Assembly (NCBI GenBank): GCA_964235485.1
Contig: CAXSAZ010000010.1
Coordinates: forward strand, 1 to 64,000
DNA from: CAHJXG01 sp964235485
Lineage (GTDB): Bacteria > Pseudomonadota > Alphaproteobacteria > Acetobacterales > Acetobacteraceae
Direction: 5' to 3'
Length of the DNA: 64,000 nucleotides
This document shows positions 1 to 8,485 of this stretch, one piece after another; the first letter of the stretch is position 1; every line of letters begins with the position of its first letter. Both the position numbers and the translations under genes were made by a program. The notes under the pieces are model-generated. The model did no database searches, had not been told where the DNA came from, and saw only the letters and a list, made by a program, of their open reading frames with translations.

Positions 1-589
1 GGGTGATGCTCGGGTTGTCCGACTTGCGGCTGATCTTATCGACCTCGTCGATGTAAACGATGCCGCGCTGCGCCCGCTCCACGTTGTAGTCCGCGGCCTG
101 CAGCAGCTTGAGGATGATGTTCTCGACATCTTCGCCGACATACCCGGCTTCCGTCAGCGTGGTCGCGTCCGCCATGGTGAACGGCACGTCGAGGATGCGG
201 GCCAGCGTCTGGGCCAGCAGGGTCTTACCCGATCCGGTCGGACCCACCAGCATGATGTTGCTCTTGGCGATCTCGACGTCGTTATTCTTGGCGCCGTGCG
301 CCAGGCGCTTGTAATGGTTGTGGACGGCGACGCTCAGCACCTTCTTGGCGTGGCTCTGGCCGATCACGTAGTCGTCGAGAACCTTGCAGATTTCCTTGGG
401 GGTCGGCACGCCGTCACGGGACTTGACGAGATGCGTCTTGTGCTCCTCGCGGATGATGTCCATGCAGAGTTCCACGCACTCGTCGCAGATGAACACCGTG
501 GGACCCGCGATCAGCTTGCGGACCTCATGCTGGGACTTGCCGCAGAATGAGCAGTAGAGGGTGTTCTTCGAATCGCCGGACTTGCTCAT
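1..589 (-). CDS. clpX: ATP-dependent Clp protease ATP-binding subunit ClpX (5' part; runs off left edge)
   Basis: AAA+ unfoldase that recognises, unfolds and feeds substrates to ClpP in the cytoplasm. The 196 visible residues carry the N-terminal C4 zinc-binding domain (Cys13, Cys16, Cys35, Cys38), a Walker A GPTGSGKT near residue 120 and a Walker B ending in IDEVD, all typical of ClpX. The ATG at 589 has a GGAG Shine-Dalgarno five bases upstream. About half of the usual ~420-residue protein is present; the rest lies beyond position 1. It follows tig and clpP on the same strand, the usual alphaproteobacterial order. A gap of about 200 bp after clpP leaves room for its own promoter, but none is clear. 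Confidence 0.97.
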   Translation of the reverse strand, partial: MSKSGDSKNTLYCSFCGKSQHEVRKLIAGPTVFICDECVELCMDIIREEHKTHLVKSRDGVPTPKEICKVLDDYVIGQSHAKKVLSVAVHNHYKRLAHGAKNNDVEIAKSNIMLVGPTGSGKTLLAQTLARILDVPFTMADATTLTEAGYVGEDVENIILKLLQAADYNVERAQRGIVYIDEVDKISRKSDNPSIT

Positions 590-793
590 GGACACTCCTG
601 CCCCGCCGCCCGCAGGGACACTGGAAACACTAGACTCGGCTGCGCCCGACGGACAAGGCGGAACCGTACAGGAACTGTCCGGCCACGCCGGGCATGAGCC
701 GGATAACGGATCGCCGATGCACGATCAACGATCTCTTGACATCCGCCTATGTGTACCGCAGCCGCCGGGTTTGCAACGGCCCGGGATGCAGGC

Positions 794-1435
794 CTAAAGC
801 TTCACAGCCTCTATCGGCGCCGGGCGGTTCTCGACAACTTGGTCAACCAGGCCGAAATCGCGGGCTTCCTCGGCCGACATGTAGGTGTCGCGCTCCAGCT
901 TGTCCTGGATGGACTCCAGCGTTTGGCCGGTGTGGCGCACGTAGATCTCGTTCAGCCGCTTGCGCAGCGTCAGGATTTCGCGGGCCTGGATCTCGATGTC
1001 CGCCGCCTGCCCCTGCGCGCCGCCGCTCGGCTGATGCACCATGACGCGGGAGTTCGGCGTGGCATACCGCTTGCCCTTGGCTCCGGCGCAGAGCAGCAGG
1101 CTGCCCATGCTCGCCGCCTGGCCGATGCACAGCGTGCTGACGGGGCTGCGGATGTACTGCATCGTGTCATAGATCGCGAGGCCCGCCGACACGACGCCGC
1201 CGGGGCTGTTGATATAGACGCTGATGTCCTTGCTGGGATTGTCGCTCTCCAGGAAGAGCAACTGCGCGCACATCACCGCGGCCACCTGGTCGAACACCGG
1301 GCCAGTCATGAAGATGATGCGTTCCTTGAGCAGACGCGAATAGATGTCAAACGCGCGCTCGCCGCGGGCAGTCTGCTCGACCACCATCGGGACCAGCGAG
1401 CTGTTGTAGATCTCGACCGGATCGCGATCCCTCAT
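794..1435 (-). CDS. clpP: ATP-dependent Clp protease proteolytic subunit ClpP
   Basis: Serine peptidase that forms the tetradecameric barrel degrading proteins unfolded by ClpX or ClpA. The catalytic triad is visible: Ser in GQAASMGS, His in MVHQPSGG and Asp in the ERDTYM segment. The 213-residue length is normal for the family. The start is ambiguous. I use the ATG at 1435 because MRDRDPVEIYNSSLVPMVVEQ resembles family N-termini; an in-frame ATG at 1444 would add three residues and lies close behind an AGAGGGAG element. It lies between tig (about 110 bp upstream) and clpX on the same strand. Confidence 0.96.
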   Translation of the reverse strand: MRDRDPVEIYNSSLVPMVVEQTARGERAFDIYSRLLKERIIFMTGPVFDQVAAVMCAQLLFLESDNPSKDISVYINSPGGVVSAGLAIYDTMQYIRSPVSTLCIGQAASMGSLLLCAGAKGKRYATPNSRVMVHQPSGGAQGQAADIEIQAREILTLRKRLNEIYVRHTGQTLESIQDKLERDTYMSAEEARDFGLVDQVVENRPAPIEAVKL

Positions 1436-1545
1436 GCTAACCATACTCCCTCTTGCCGCCGCCCCCGATGGCTTGCAGGCCTGCCCTACATGGTCCACGA
1501 ATCCGCCGGTTCCAAGCGGCCCCGGCTAGTTGCCGGAGTACCGCG

Positions 1546-2922
1546 CTACGCCGCCGCCGGCCCAGGTTCCGCCGACTCAGGGGCCGCCGCCTCGGATGCC
1601 GTCGGCTCAGGCTCCGCCGCCAACTCCTCCGGCGTCACGGTCTTGTCCTCGACGCGGGCCAAATCGAGGATGAAGTCCACCACCTTGTCCTCGAAGATCG
1701 GGCCGCGCAGGCTGTCCGCCGCTTGCGGGTTCTTGCGGAAGAACTCCATCACCTGGGCTTCCTGCCCCTGGTAGCGGCTGGCCTCCGTCCGCATGGCGCG
1801 CAGCATCTCGTCCTGCCCGACCTGCACGCCGTTGACCCGGCCGATCTCGGACAGCAGCAGGCCCAGCCGCACCCGGCGCTCCGCAATGGCGCGATACTCG
1901 GCCTTCAGCGTGTCCTCGTCCTTGCCCTTGTCCTCCTCATCGCCCTTGCCCTGCTTGAGGTCATTCTCGACCCGCTGCCAGATGGAAGCGAACTCGCCCT
2001 CCACCATGCTGGGGGGCACCATGAAGTCCGCGCCCTTGGCCAGGCTGTCCAGCAGGTCGCGCTTGATGCGCATACGGCTCACCTGGTCGTATTCCCGCTG
2101 CATCTGCTGGCCGATCAGCTTGCGCAGGTCCTCCAGGTTCTCGAACCCAAGCTTTTCCGCCAAGGCGTCGTCGATGGCCAGGGGCTTCGCCTGTTGCAAG
2201 GCGCTCGCCTTCAAGTCGAAGGTGGCGTGCTTCCCGGCCAGTTCCTTGTTGCCGTACTCCTCCGGGAACGTCACCTGGATCTGGCGCTCCTCGCCGGGCC
2301 GCATCCCCTCCATGCCTTCGGAGAACCCGGGGATGAACCCGCTGCCGCCCAGCTCGACCGGCATCGCGGTGCCGGTGCCGCCCGGGAACTCAACGCTGTC
2401 CACCTTGCCCACGTAATCCACCGTCAGCGTGTCCCCGGTGCGGGCGCCCCGGTCCTCCGTGACCGGTTCCAACTCGCGCTGGCGGGAGGCGATCTCGTTC
2501 AGGGCCTTGTCGATGGCTTCGGGCGTCGGCTCGGCGCGCAGCCGGGTCAGCGCGACCGCGCCGAAGTCCGGCATCGGCACCTCCGGCAGCAGCTCGACCT
2601 CGACGTTGAACTGCAGGTCCTGCTTGTCGCCCGGCGAGGTCACATCGACCTTCGGCTGCGTGGCGGCGCGCAGCCCGCGGTCGGACAGCACCTGCTGCGT
2701 CGCCGAGTTGACGCTTTCCTCCAAGACCTCGGAGTCGATGGCGGAGCCGTAGCGTTGGCGCACGACGGTCATCGGCACCTTGCCGGGGCGGAAGCCCGGC
2801 AGGCGCACAGTTTTGCCGATCTCGGCCAGCCGCGCCGTGCGCTTGCTTTCCACGTCGGCCATCGGCACGACCACGGAGTAGCCGCGCTTCAAGCCCTCGG
2901 AAAGCGTTTCGGTCACCTGCAT
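1546..2922 (-). CDS. tig: Trigger factor (ribosome-associated chaperone / peptidyl-prolyl isomerase)
   Basis: Cytoplasmic chaperone that docks on the ribosomal exit tunnel and folds nascent chains. The 458 residues follow the family layout: an N-terminal ribosome-binding domain with a GFRPGKVPM signature near residues 45-53, an FKBP-type PPIase domain (around residues 160-245, with GDTLTVDYVG and the FPEEYGNKELAGK region), then the helical C-terminal chaperone domain. It ends in an Ala/Pro/Glu-rich tail typical of alphaproteobacteria. I chose the ATG at 2922 (MQVTETLSEG); a GTG six bases further upstream is also possible behind the AAAGGA ribosome-binding site. It heads the tig-clpP-clpX cluster, just downstream of tRNA-Leu. 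Confidence 0.97.
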   Translation of the reverse strand: MQVTETLSEGLKRGYSVVVPMADVESKRTARLAEIGKTVRLPGFRPGKVPMTVVRQRYGSAIDSEVLEESVNSATQQVLSDRGLRAATQPKVDVTSPGDKQDLQFNVEVELLPEVPMPDFGAVALTRLRAEPTPEAIDKALNEIASRQRELEPVTEDRGARTGDTLTVDYVGKVDSVEFPGGTGTAMPVELGGSGFIPGFSEGMEGMRPGEERQIQVTFPEEYGNKELAGKHATFDLKASALQQAKPLAIDDALAEKLGFENLEDLRKLIGQQMQREYDQVSRMRIKRDLLDSLAKGADFMVPPSMVEGEFASIWQRVENDLKQGKGDEEDKGKDEDTLKAEYRAIAERRVRLGLLLSEIGRVNGVQVGQDEMLRAMRTEASRYQGQEAQVMEFFRKNPQAADSLRGPIFEDKVVDFILDLARVEDKTVTPEELAAEPEPTASEAAAPESAEPGPAAA

Positions 2923-2968
2923 CTGCACCCGGTCCTTTTAACCCTAGCCACCCGTATCATCCGCGCCG

Positions 2969-3052
2969 TGGTGCGGGCGAAGGGACTTGAACCCCCACGG
3001 CTTGCGCCACCAGATCCTAAGTCTGGCGTGTCTACCATTCCACCACGCCCGC
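2969..3052 (-). tRNA. tRNA-Leu (anticodon UAG), CCA encoded
   Basis: The minus strand reads a complete tRNA. The seven-base acceptor stem is GCGGGCG (3052-3046) paired with CGCCCGC (2979-2973). The anticodon stem CCAGA/TCTGG encloses the loop CTTAGGA, giving anticodon UAG (leucine, CUA codons). There is a long variable arm as expected for a class II tRNA and a T-loop GTTCAAGTC. The 3' CCA is genomically encoded at 2971-2969. Length is 84 nt. It lies upstream of tig on the same strand. Confidence 0.95.
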
Positions 3053-3071
3053 ACGCGGACATCAGGCGGCG

Positions 3072-3100
3072 CGTGTAGCGCACCCGACCGTGCGGGACAA
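3072..3100 (-). promoter_or_regulatory. Putative sigma-70 promoter of tRNA-Leu
   Basis: On the minus strand a TTGTCC hexamer (3100-3095) is separated by exactly 17 bp from TACACG (3077-3072), whose 3' end lies 19 bp before the first tRNA base. Match to consensus is moderate, so this is a plausible rather than proven promoter. It could also feed into tig-clpP by read-through. Confidence 0.4.
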
Positions 3101-3117
3101 GGCAGCGAGGTGAAGGC

Positions 3118-5484
3118 TCAGCCGAGCAAGGCCTGGGCGCAGGCGTCCAGGATCGCATCGGCATCCAGCCCGTATTCGCGGTAAAGGTCCGGCAAGTCGC
3201 CGCTTTGGCCGAAACGGTCCGGCCCCAGCGGCACCACGCGGTGGCCGAGCACCCCGCCCATCCAGGAATGCGCGGCCGGGTGGCCGTCCAGCACCGTCAC
3301 CAAGGCAGCACCGCGGGCGAGCGGGGCCAGGACCCGCTCGATGTGCGCCTGCGCGGGCTGGCCGGTGCGCCGGGTGCGGGCGGCGTCGAGCCAGCCGGCG
3401 TGCAGGCGGTCCGGGCTGGTGATCGCCAGCAGTCCGGCGCCGGGCACCTCATCCCGCAACTCGGCGAATGCGGCCTCCGCTTCCGGCGCCACGGCGCCCT
3501 GGTAGGCCAGCGCGATGCGTGCCCCCGGCTCCGGCGTCACGACCCAATGGGCGCCGGCGATCACCGCGTCGGGGTCGAGGCTCCGGGCGGGCTGCTCCAA
3601 CTGCCGGGTGGACAAGCGCAGCCACACGGCCGAGCCATCCGGCGCCTGCATGTGCGCGAAGGCGTGGCGCAGCAGGATCGCAAGCTCGTCCACATGGGCC
3701 GGCTCGAAGGAGGCGAGCCGGTCGGCGGCCATGCCGATCAGCGGCGTGTTGATGCTTTGATGCTGCCCGCCCTCCGGCGCCAGCGTGATGCCAGACGGCG
3801 TGCTGACCAGGAGGAAGCGCGCGTCCTGGTAGCAAGCATAGATCAGCGCATCGAGGCCACGGTTCACGAACGGGTCGTACACCGTGCCGACCGGCAGCAG
3901 CCGCGCGCCCGTCAGGCTATGCTGCAGCCCGGCCGCCGCCAGCAGGAGAAACAGGTTCTGCTCGGCGATGCCCAGCTCGACGTGCTGGCCGGTCGGCGCC
4001 ATGCCCCAACGCTGCGCGCTGGCAAGCTTCGCGTCGCGGAACACGTCGTTGCGGGTGTGTCGGTCGAACACCCCGCGGCGGTTCACCCACGGGCCGAGGT
4101 TGGTCGAGACCGTGACATCCGGGCTGGTGGTGACGATGTGCCGGGCCAGCTCGGCGAACTCGCCCTGCGGCCGTCCGATCTCCGCCAGGATGTCGCCGAA
4201 CCCCGATTGCGTGCTGGCCCGGTGTCCCGGCCCGCCCGACACCGGCAGCGCCGCCGGCACCGCGACGGCGGGCGCGGACAGGCTGCGCCCGGCCGGCGTC
4301 AGCGGCTCGGCGAACGGCGCGGCGTCGATCACGGCGCGAAGCTCCGCGGGCGAAAGGTCCAACCCCTCCGCCACGTCCCATTCATGGCCGGGCCGGATTT
4401 GCATGGCCTGCTGGAAGAATGCCATCTGGTCGCGGGACATCAGGCCGGAATGGTTGTCCTTGTGCCCGGCAAACGGCAGGCCCATGCCCTTGATGGTGTA
4501 GGCGATGAAGCATGTCGGCTGGTCGCCCCCCGCGTCCGCCAGCCGGAACTGTTCGATCAACGTGTCCACGTCGTGGCCGCCGAGGTTGGTCATCAACGCG
4601 GCGAGTTCATCGTCCGACATGGGGTCGAGGATGGCACGCACGCCGGGTTCGCGCCCAAGCTCCGCCAGCAGCGCCTGCCGCCAGGCCGCGCCGCCCTGGA
4701 AGGTGAGCGCCGAGTACAGGCTGTTCGGGCAGTCGTCGATCCAGCGGCGCAGCGCCTCGCCGCCTTCCCGGGTAAAGGCGGCTTCCAGCAGGCGGCCGTA
4801 TTTCAGGGTGACGACGTTCCAGCCCATGTCGCGGAACAAGCCCTCGATCCGGCCGAACAGCCGGTCGGGCACCACGCTGTCGAGGCTTTGCCGGTTGTAG
4901 TCGATCACCCACCAAACGTTGCGGACGTCGTGCTTCCAGCCTTCCAGCAGCGCCTCGTAGATGTTGCCCTCATCGAGTTCCGCATCGCCGGCGATGGCGA
5001 CGTGCCGGCCCGGCGGCAGGCCACCGTCCAGCCCATGCAGCCGCACGTAGTCCTGCATCAAGGATGCGAAGCTGGTCAGCGCCACGCCCAGGCCCACTGA
5101 CCCGGTGGAGAAATCGACTTCCGGCCCGTCCTTGGTGCGGCTCGGGTAGCTTTGGATGCCGCCCATCTGGCGCAGCGTGGACAGCCGCTCCGGCTGCTCC
5201 CGGCCCAGCAGCAGGTTGATGGCGTGGAACACCGGGCCGGCATGGGGCTTCACGGCCACCCGGTCCTGCGGACGCAAAACTTCAAAGTACAGCGCCGTCA
5301 GGATGCTGATGCAGGAGGCGCAGCTCGCCTGGTGGCCGCCGACCTTGAGGCCGTCGCGGTTGGGGCGGACATGGTTGGCGTGGTGCACCATCCAGGCCGA
5401 CAGCCACAGTAGCTTTTTCTCGACCTCGCGCAGCCCGGCGATGCGCGGGGACGCTTCCCGGACGATCGGATTCGGCGCGTTCAT
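3118..5484 (-). CDS. AceE-like / transketolase-family thiamine-diphosphate enzyme
   Basis: A 788-residue ThDP-dependent enzyme of the transketolase superfamily that most resembles the homodimeric pyruvate dehydrogenase E1 (AceE). Visible features are a GGHQASCAS segment (residues 49-57), PHAGPVFHAINLLLG (80-94), and the ThDP/Mg motif starting GDAELDEGN (166-174) and ending at Asn197. The pyrimidine-binding domain contains ELGIAEQN with the cofactor-activating Glu, followed by a C-terminal transketolase domain. It is about 100 residues shorter than enterobacterial AceE. No E2 or E3 gene is nearby; instead it sits 27 bp after malonyl-CoA decarboxylase on the same strand. The true substrate is therefore uncertain: pyruvate or another 2-oxo acid or ketose. 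A ThDP enzyme of this superfamily is secure, the substrate is not. Confidence 0.75.
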   Translation of the reverse strand: MNAPNPIVREASPRIAGLREVEKKLLWLSAWMVHHANHVRPNRDGLKVGGHQASCASCISILTALYFEVLRPQDRVAVKPHAGPVFHAINLLLGREQPERLSTLRQMGGIQSYPSRTKDGPEVDFSTGSVGLGVALTSFASLMQDYVRLHGLDGGLPPGRHVAIAGDAELDEGNIYEALLEGWKHDVRNVWWVIDYNRQSLDSVVPDRLFGRIEGLFRDMGWNVVTLKYGRLLEAAFTREGGEALRRWIDDCPNSLYSALTFQGGAAWRQALLAELGREPGVRAILDPMSDDELAALMTNLGGHDVDTLIEQFRLADAGGDQPTCFIAYTIKGMGLPFAGHKDNHSGLMSRDQMAFFQQAMQIRPGHEWDVAEGLDLSPAELRAVIDAAPFAEPLTPAGRSLSAPAVAVPAALPVSGGPGHRASTQSGFGDILAEIGRPQGEFAELARHIVTTSPDVTVSTNLGPWVNRRGVFDRHTRNDVFRDAKLASAQRWGMAPTGQHVELGIAEQNLFLLLAAAGLQHSLTGARLLPVGTVYDPFVNRGLDALIYACYQDARFLLVSTPSGITLAPEGGQHQSINTPLIGMAADRLASFEPAHVDELAILLRHAFAHMQAPDGSAVWLRLSTRQLEQPARSLDPDAVIAGAHWVVTPEPGARIALAYQGAVAPEAEAAFAELRDEVPGAGLLAITSPDRLHAGWLDAARTRRTGQPAQAHIERVLAPLARGAALVTVLDGHPAAHSWMGGVLGHRVVPLGPDRFGQSGDLPDLYREYGLDADAILDACAQALLG

Positions 5485-5511
5485 GCCCGATGCCCTTTCA
5501 CGCCCGCCTTC

Positions 5512-6939
5512 TTACGCCCAGCCGCGCGCCATGCGGCGCACCGCGGTGCTGGCGTTGCGCTTGCCGTCGCCGGCGTAGTCCTCGTGGTACTCCTCGATCT
5601 TCGACGGGTCATAAAGGTAGTTCACCATCAGCGTGGCGCTTTCCCGCACGCCCTTGCCGCCGGTGTCCGCCCCCACCATGATCCGCTCCACCCGGGCGCC
5701 GTTCGACAGGTGGAAATGGGCCACCGGGTCGAGCGCCCGGCTGCCCCGGGCCTCCACCATCAGGTAGCGGGCGGCAAGGCGCGTCAGCACCGGCTCGGCC
5801 GCCTTCTGCAGCGCCGGGTCGCGGAACCAGCCCCGCTGCTTGAGGATGGCATCGAGCGCCTGCGTCCCGGTCATGCTGATCGGGGCGTCCCCGGGCGCGA
5901 TGGCGGACGCGCCCCCGGGCGCCGCGGCGCGCAGGCTGGTGGCCTCTTCCTCGCTGAGCAGCGCCGGGTCGCCCTCCGCCAGCTTGGCGCCGAGCCACTT
6001 GCCGAAGCCGGGGATCGGCGACAGGGTCGCGAAGGTCTTGAGATTGCGGAACTCGGCCCCCAGCAACTCGACGACGCGCTTGATCAGGAAATTGCCGAAG
6101 CTGATGCCGGCCAGGCCGCGCTGGCAGTTGCTAATGGAGTAGAAGATGGCCGTGTCGGCCTCCTTGGGGTCGAGCAGCGGCGCCTTCTTGTCGAGCAGGC
6201 GCTGCACGCTGCCGGAAAGGCCGCGCACCAGCGCCACCTCCACGAAGATCAGCGGCTCGCTCGGCATCCGGTGGTGGAACAGGGCGTAGCAGCGGCGGTC
6301 GCTGTCCAGGCGGTTCTTCAGGTCGCTCCAGGACCGGATCTCGTGCACCGCCTCGTAGCCGACCAGGCGCTCCAGCAGCACGGCTGGGCTGTTCCAGTCG
6401 ATGCGCTGCAACTCCAGGAAGCCCACGTCGAACCAACTGGCCAACAGGGTGCGCATGTCGCTTTCCAGCGCCGCCAAGTATGGGTCGTCGCGGGTCAGCT
6501 CCAGCAGCGTGGCGCGCAGGTCCACGAGGAACTTCATGCCATCCGGAATGGTGGTGAACTGCGTGAGCAGGCGGACCCGCGGCGGCTCCAGCGTGCGGCG
6601 CAGCCGGACCTTGGCGGTCGCGCGCTCGGCGGCGTCGGTGGCGGTGCGCATCGCCTCGTAGGCCCGGGCCACCGCCTCCGGGTCGCTGTCAAAGGAGGCG
6701 AGGTCGCGCAGGAAGCCTTTGCGCCCTTCGGCGTCCAGGGTCAGGTAGGTCTGGGCCAGCTTCGCCGCGCGGTTGCGGGCGCTGACCTCGCCGCCGCGCG
6801 CATCGAGGCAGGCGCGCATCTGGCTGGCGATGCCCTGGTCCTCGTCGGTGGATACCCGGTCCGCCATGTCGCGCCAGACCGTCGTGATGCGGCGGATCGC
6901 GCGGTCGAACAGGCCGGTCGGCGCGGTGATGTCACTCAT
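5512..6939 (-). CDS. Malonyl-CoA decarboxylase
   Basis: Converts malonyl-CoA to acetyl-CoA and CO2. The 475 residues match the MCD family in length and architecture: an N-terminal helical oligomerisation domain, then the GNAT-like catalytic domain with the stretches CYALFHHRMPSEPLIFVEVAL, FYSISNCQRGLAGISFGNFL and FATLSPIPGFGKW, and the C-terminal NGARVERI region. The His and Ser of the catalytic site lie in these blocks. The ATG at 6939 (MSDITAP) has a GGGAG ribosome-binding site; an upstream in-frame start at 6990 is less likely. It is flanked on the same strand by nnrD (63 bp upstream) and the AceE-like gene (27 bp downstream), suggesting one transcript. I see no malonate transporter or malonyl-CoA synthetase next to it. 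Confidence 0.93.
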   Translation of the reverse strand: MSDITAPTGLFDRAIRRITTVWRDMADRVSTDEDQGIASQMRACLDARGGEVSARNRAAKLAQTYLTLDAEGRKGFLRDLASFDSDPEAVARAYEAMRTATDAAERATAKVRLRRTLEPPRVRLLTQFTTIPDGMKFLVDLRATLLELTRDDPYLAALESDMRTLLASWFDVGFLELQRIDWNSPAVLLERLVGYEAVHEIRSWSDLKNRLDSDRRCYALFHHRMPSEPLIFVEVALVRGLSGSVQRLLDKKAPLLDPKEADTAIFYSISNCQRGLAGISFGNFLIKRVVELLGAEFRNLKTFATLSPIPGFGKWLGAKLAEGDPALLSEEEATSLRAAAPGGASAIAPGDAPISMTGTQALDAILKQRGWFRDPALQKAAEPVLTRLAARYLMVEARGSRALDPVAHFHLSNGARVERIMVGADTGGKGVRESATLMVNYLYDPSKIEEYHEDYAGDGKRNASTAVRRMARGWA

Positions 6940-7002
6940 TCGGACGGCTCCCTGCCGCACAAAGTTAGCACGGCGGCCCGCCGGCAGCATAGGGCGCGGG
7001 CG

Positions 7003-8409
7003 CTACGGCGCGGCGGCCTCCGCGACGGCCGCGGCGATGCGGGGCAGCAGGTCCTCGGCGATCAGGCCCTGGCCCGCCAGCGCCGCGGCGCGGCCATGCA
7101 GCCAGGCGGCGGCCGCGGCGGCGTCCCAATCCGCCATGCCCTGCCCCAGCATCGCGGCCACCAGCCCGGCCAGCACGTCCCCGGCGCCTGCGGTCGCGAG
7201 CCAGGGCGGCGCGTTGTCGTTGACCGCCACCCGGCCATCCGGCGCCGCGACCACGGTGTCCGCCCCTTTCAGCAGCACCACCGCGCCCACGCGCCGCGCC
7301 GCCGCCCGCGCAGCGGCGATCCGGTCGGAGCCGACGGGGCCGAACAGCTTCGTGAACTCCCCTTCATGCGGGGTCAGCACCGCGCAGCCGGCGAGCGACT
7401 CCGGATGGCCGGCGCAGGCGCCGAGCGCATCGGCATCCGCCACGACCCGGCGCCCGGCGGCCAGCAGGGTGGGAAGCGCGCCGCGCGCCGCGTCCTGCCC
7501 CAGGCCGGGGCCGCAAACCCATACGGAGCGGCGCTCGTCCTCCAGCAGCGTCGCCAAGGGCGCATCGCTGACGATCAGGCCGGGATCGCCGGTGCGATAC
7601 ACGTCCACGCTGCCCATGGCCGCAATCGACACCATGCCGGCCCCGCCGTGCCGGGCCGCGCCGGCGGACAACCGGGCCGCGCCCATCATGGCCGCGCCGC
7701 CCAGCACCGTCACATGCCCCCGAGTGTACTTGTGGTCGGACGCCCCCGGCGACGGGACCCGCCAAAGCGCCGGGCCGTTGCGCCAGGCTCGCGGCGCGAT
7801 CCCGCCCAGCACGCCGGCCGGCAGGCCGATGTCGGCCAGCACGGTGTTTCCGCACAGCGCGCGGCCCGGCAGCAGCAGGTGCCCGGGTTTCAGCCGGAAG
7901 AACGTCACCGTGAGATCCGCCGCCCGCACCCGCCCGCGCGGCTGGCCGGTGGCGCCGTCCAGGCCGCTCGGCACGTCCACCGCCAGGACGCGCCGCGCCG
8001 CGCCCAAGGTGTCGGCCACCGCGTCCGGCACGTCGGCGGACAGGCCCGCGCCGAGCACGGCGTCGATGACCAGCTCGGCCCGCGCCGCTTCCGCCGGGCC
8101 GAACGGGACAGTGGGGCCGCGCCAGCGCGCCGCGGCGGCCTCCGCGTCCGAGCCGGCGCGTGGCGGGCCAAAGGCCGCGAGCCGCACCGGCCAGCCGTCC
8201 TGCGCCAGGAGCCGGGCGGCCACGTAGCCGTCGCCGCCGTTGTTGCCGGGTCCGCACAGAACCAAAGTGCGGCACGGGCCGAAGCGCCGCGCGGCGCGGG
8301 CCACGGCGCGCCCGGCGGCCTCCATCAGCACGGCGCCGGGCACGCCGGCCCGGGCCGCGGCGGCGTCGGCGGCGGCCATCTCGGAAGGGGTCAGGAGTTC
8401 GTGCGTCAT
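7003..8409 (-). CDS. nnrD: Bifunctional NAD(P)H-hydrate epimerase / ADP-dependent NAD(P)H-hydrate dehydratase
   Basis: Repairs damaged NAD(P)HX: the N-terminal YjeF domain epimerises R/S-NAD(P)HX and the C-terminal ribokinase-like domain dehydrates it at the expense of ADP. In 468 residues I see the epimerase motif GPGNNGGDGYVAARLL (53-68), a linker, and the C-terminal carbohydrate-kinase domain with TPHEGEFTKLFG, LLKGADTVVA and the nucleotide-binding AGAGDVLAGLVAAML. Gly/Ala content is high but the motifs are intact. The start is the ATG at 8409. A much longer open frame continues upstream to 9966 but is antisense to parA and the DMT gene and carries no family sequence. It is divergent from parA across 76 bp and leads the nnrD/MCD/AceE-like cluster. 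The symbol covers the fused nnrE-nnrD form. Confidence 0.93.
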   Translation of the reverse strand: MTHELLTPSEMAAADAAAARAGVPGAVLMEAAGRAVARAARRFGPCRTLVLCGPGNNGGDGYVAARLLAQDGWPVRLAAFGPPRAGSDAEAAAARWRGPTVPFGPAEAARAELVIDAVLGAGLSADVPDAVADTLGAARRVLAVDVPSGLDGATGQPRGRVRAADLTVTFFRLKPGHLLLPGRALCGNTVLADIGLPAGVLGGIAPRAWRNGPALWRVPSPGASDHKYTRGHVTVLGGAAMMGAARLSAGAARHGGAGMVSIAAMGSVDVYRTGDPGLIVSDAPLATLLEDERRSVWVCGPGLGQDAARGALPTLLAAGRRVVADADALGACAGHPESLAGCAVLTPHEGEFTKLFGPVGSDRIAAARAAARRVGAVVLLKGADTVVAAPDGRVAVNDNAPPWLATAGAGDVLAGLVAAMLGQGMADWDAAAAAAWLHGRAAALAGQGLIAEDLLPRIAAAVAEAAAP

Positions 8410-8485
8410 GCCCGCCACTGTGCCAGCTTGGCCCCCCGGGGCAAGCGACTCGCGGCTTGCACGGCTTTTGGGCGGTTGGGACGGC

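Noticed and set aside
3205..5100. Long open frame (631 codons) antisense to the AceE-like gene
   Set aside because: His/Arg/Gly/Ala-rich shadow produced by GC-rich third codon positions; no family resemblance, and the opposite strand encodes an unmistakable ThDP enzyme.
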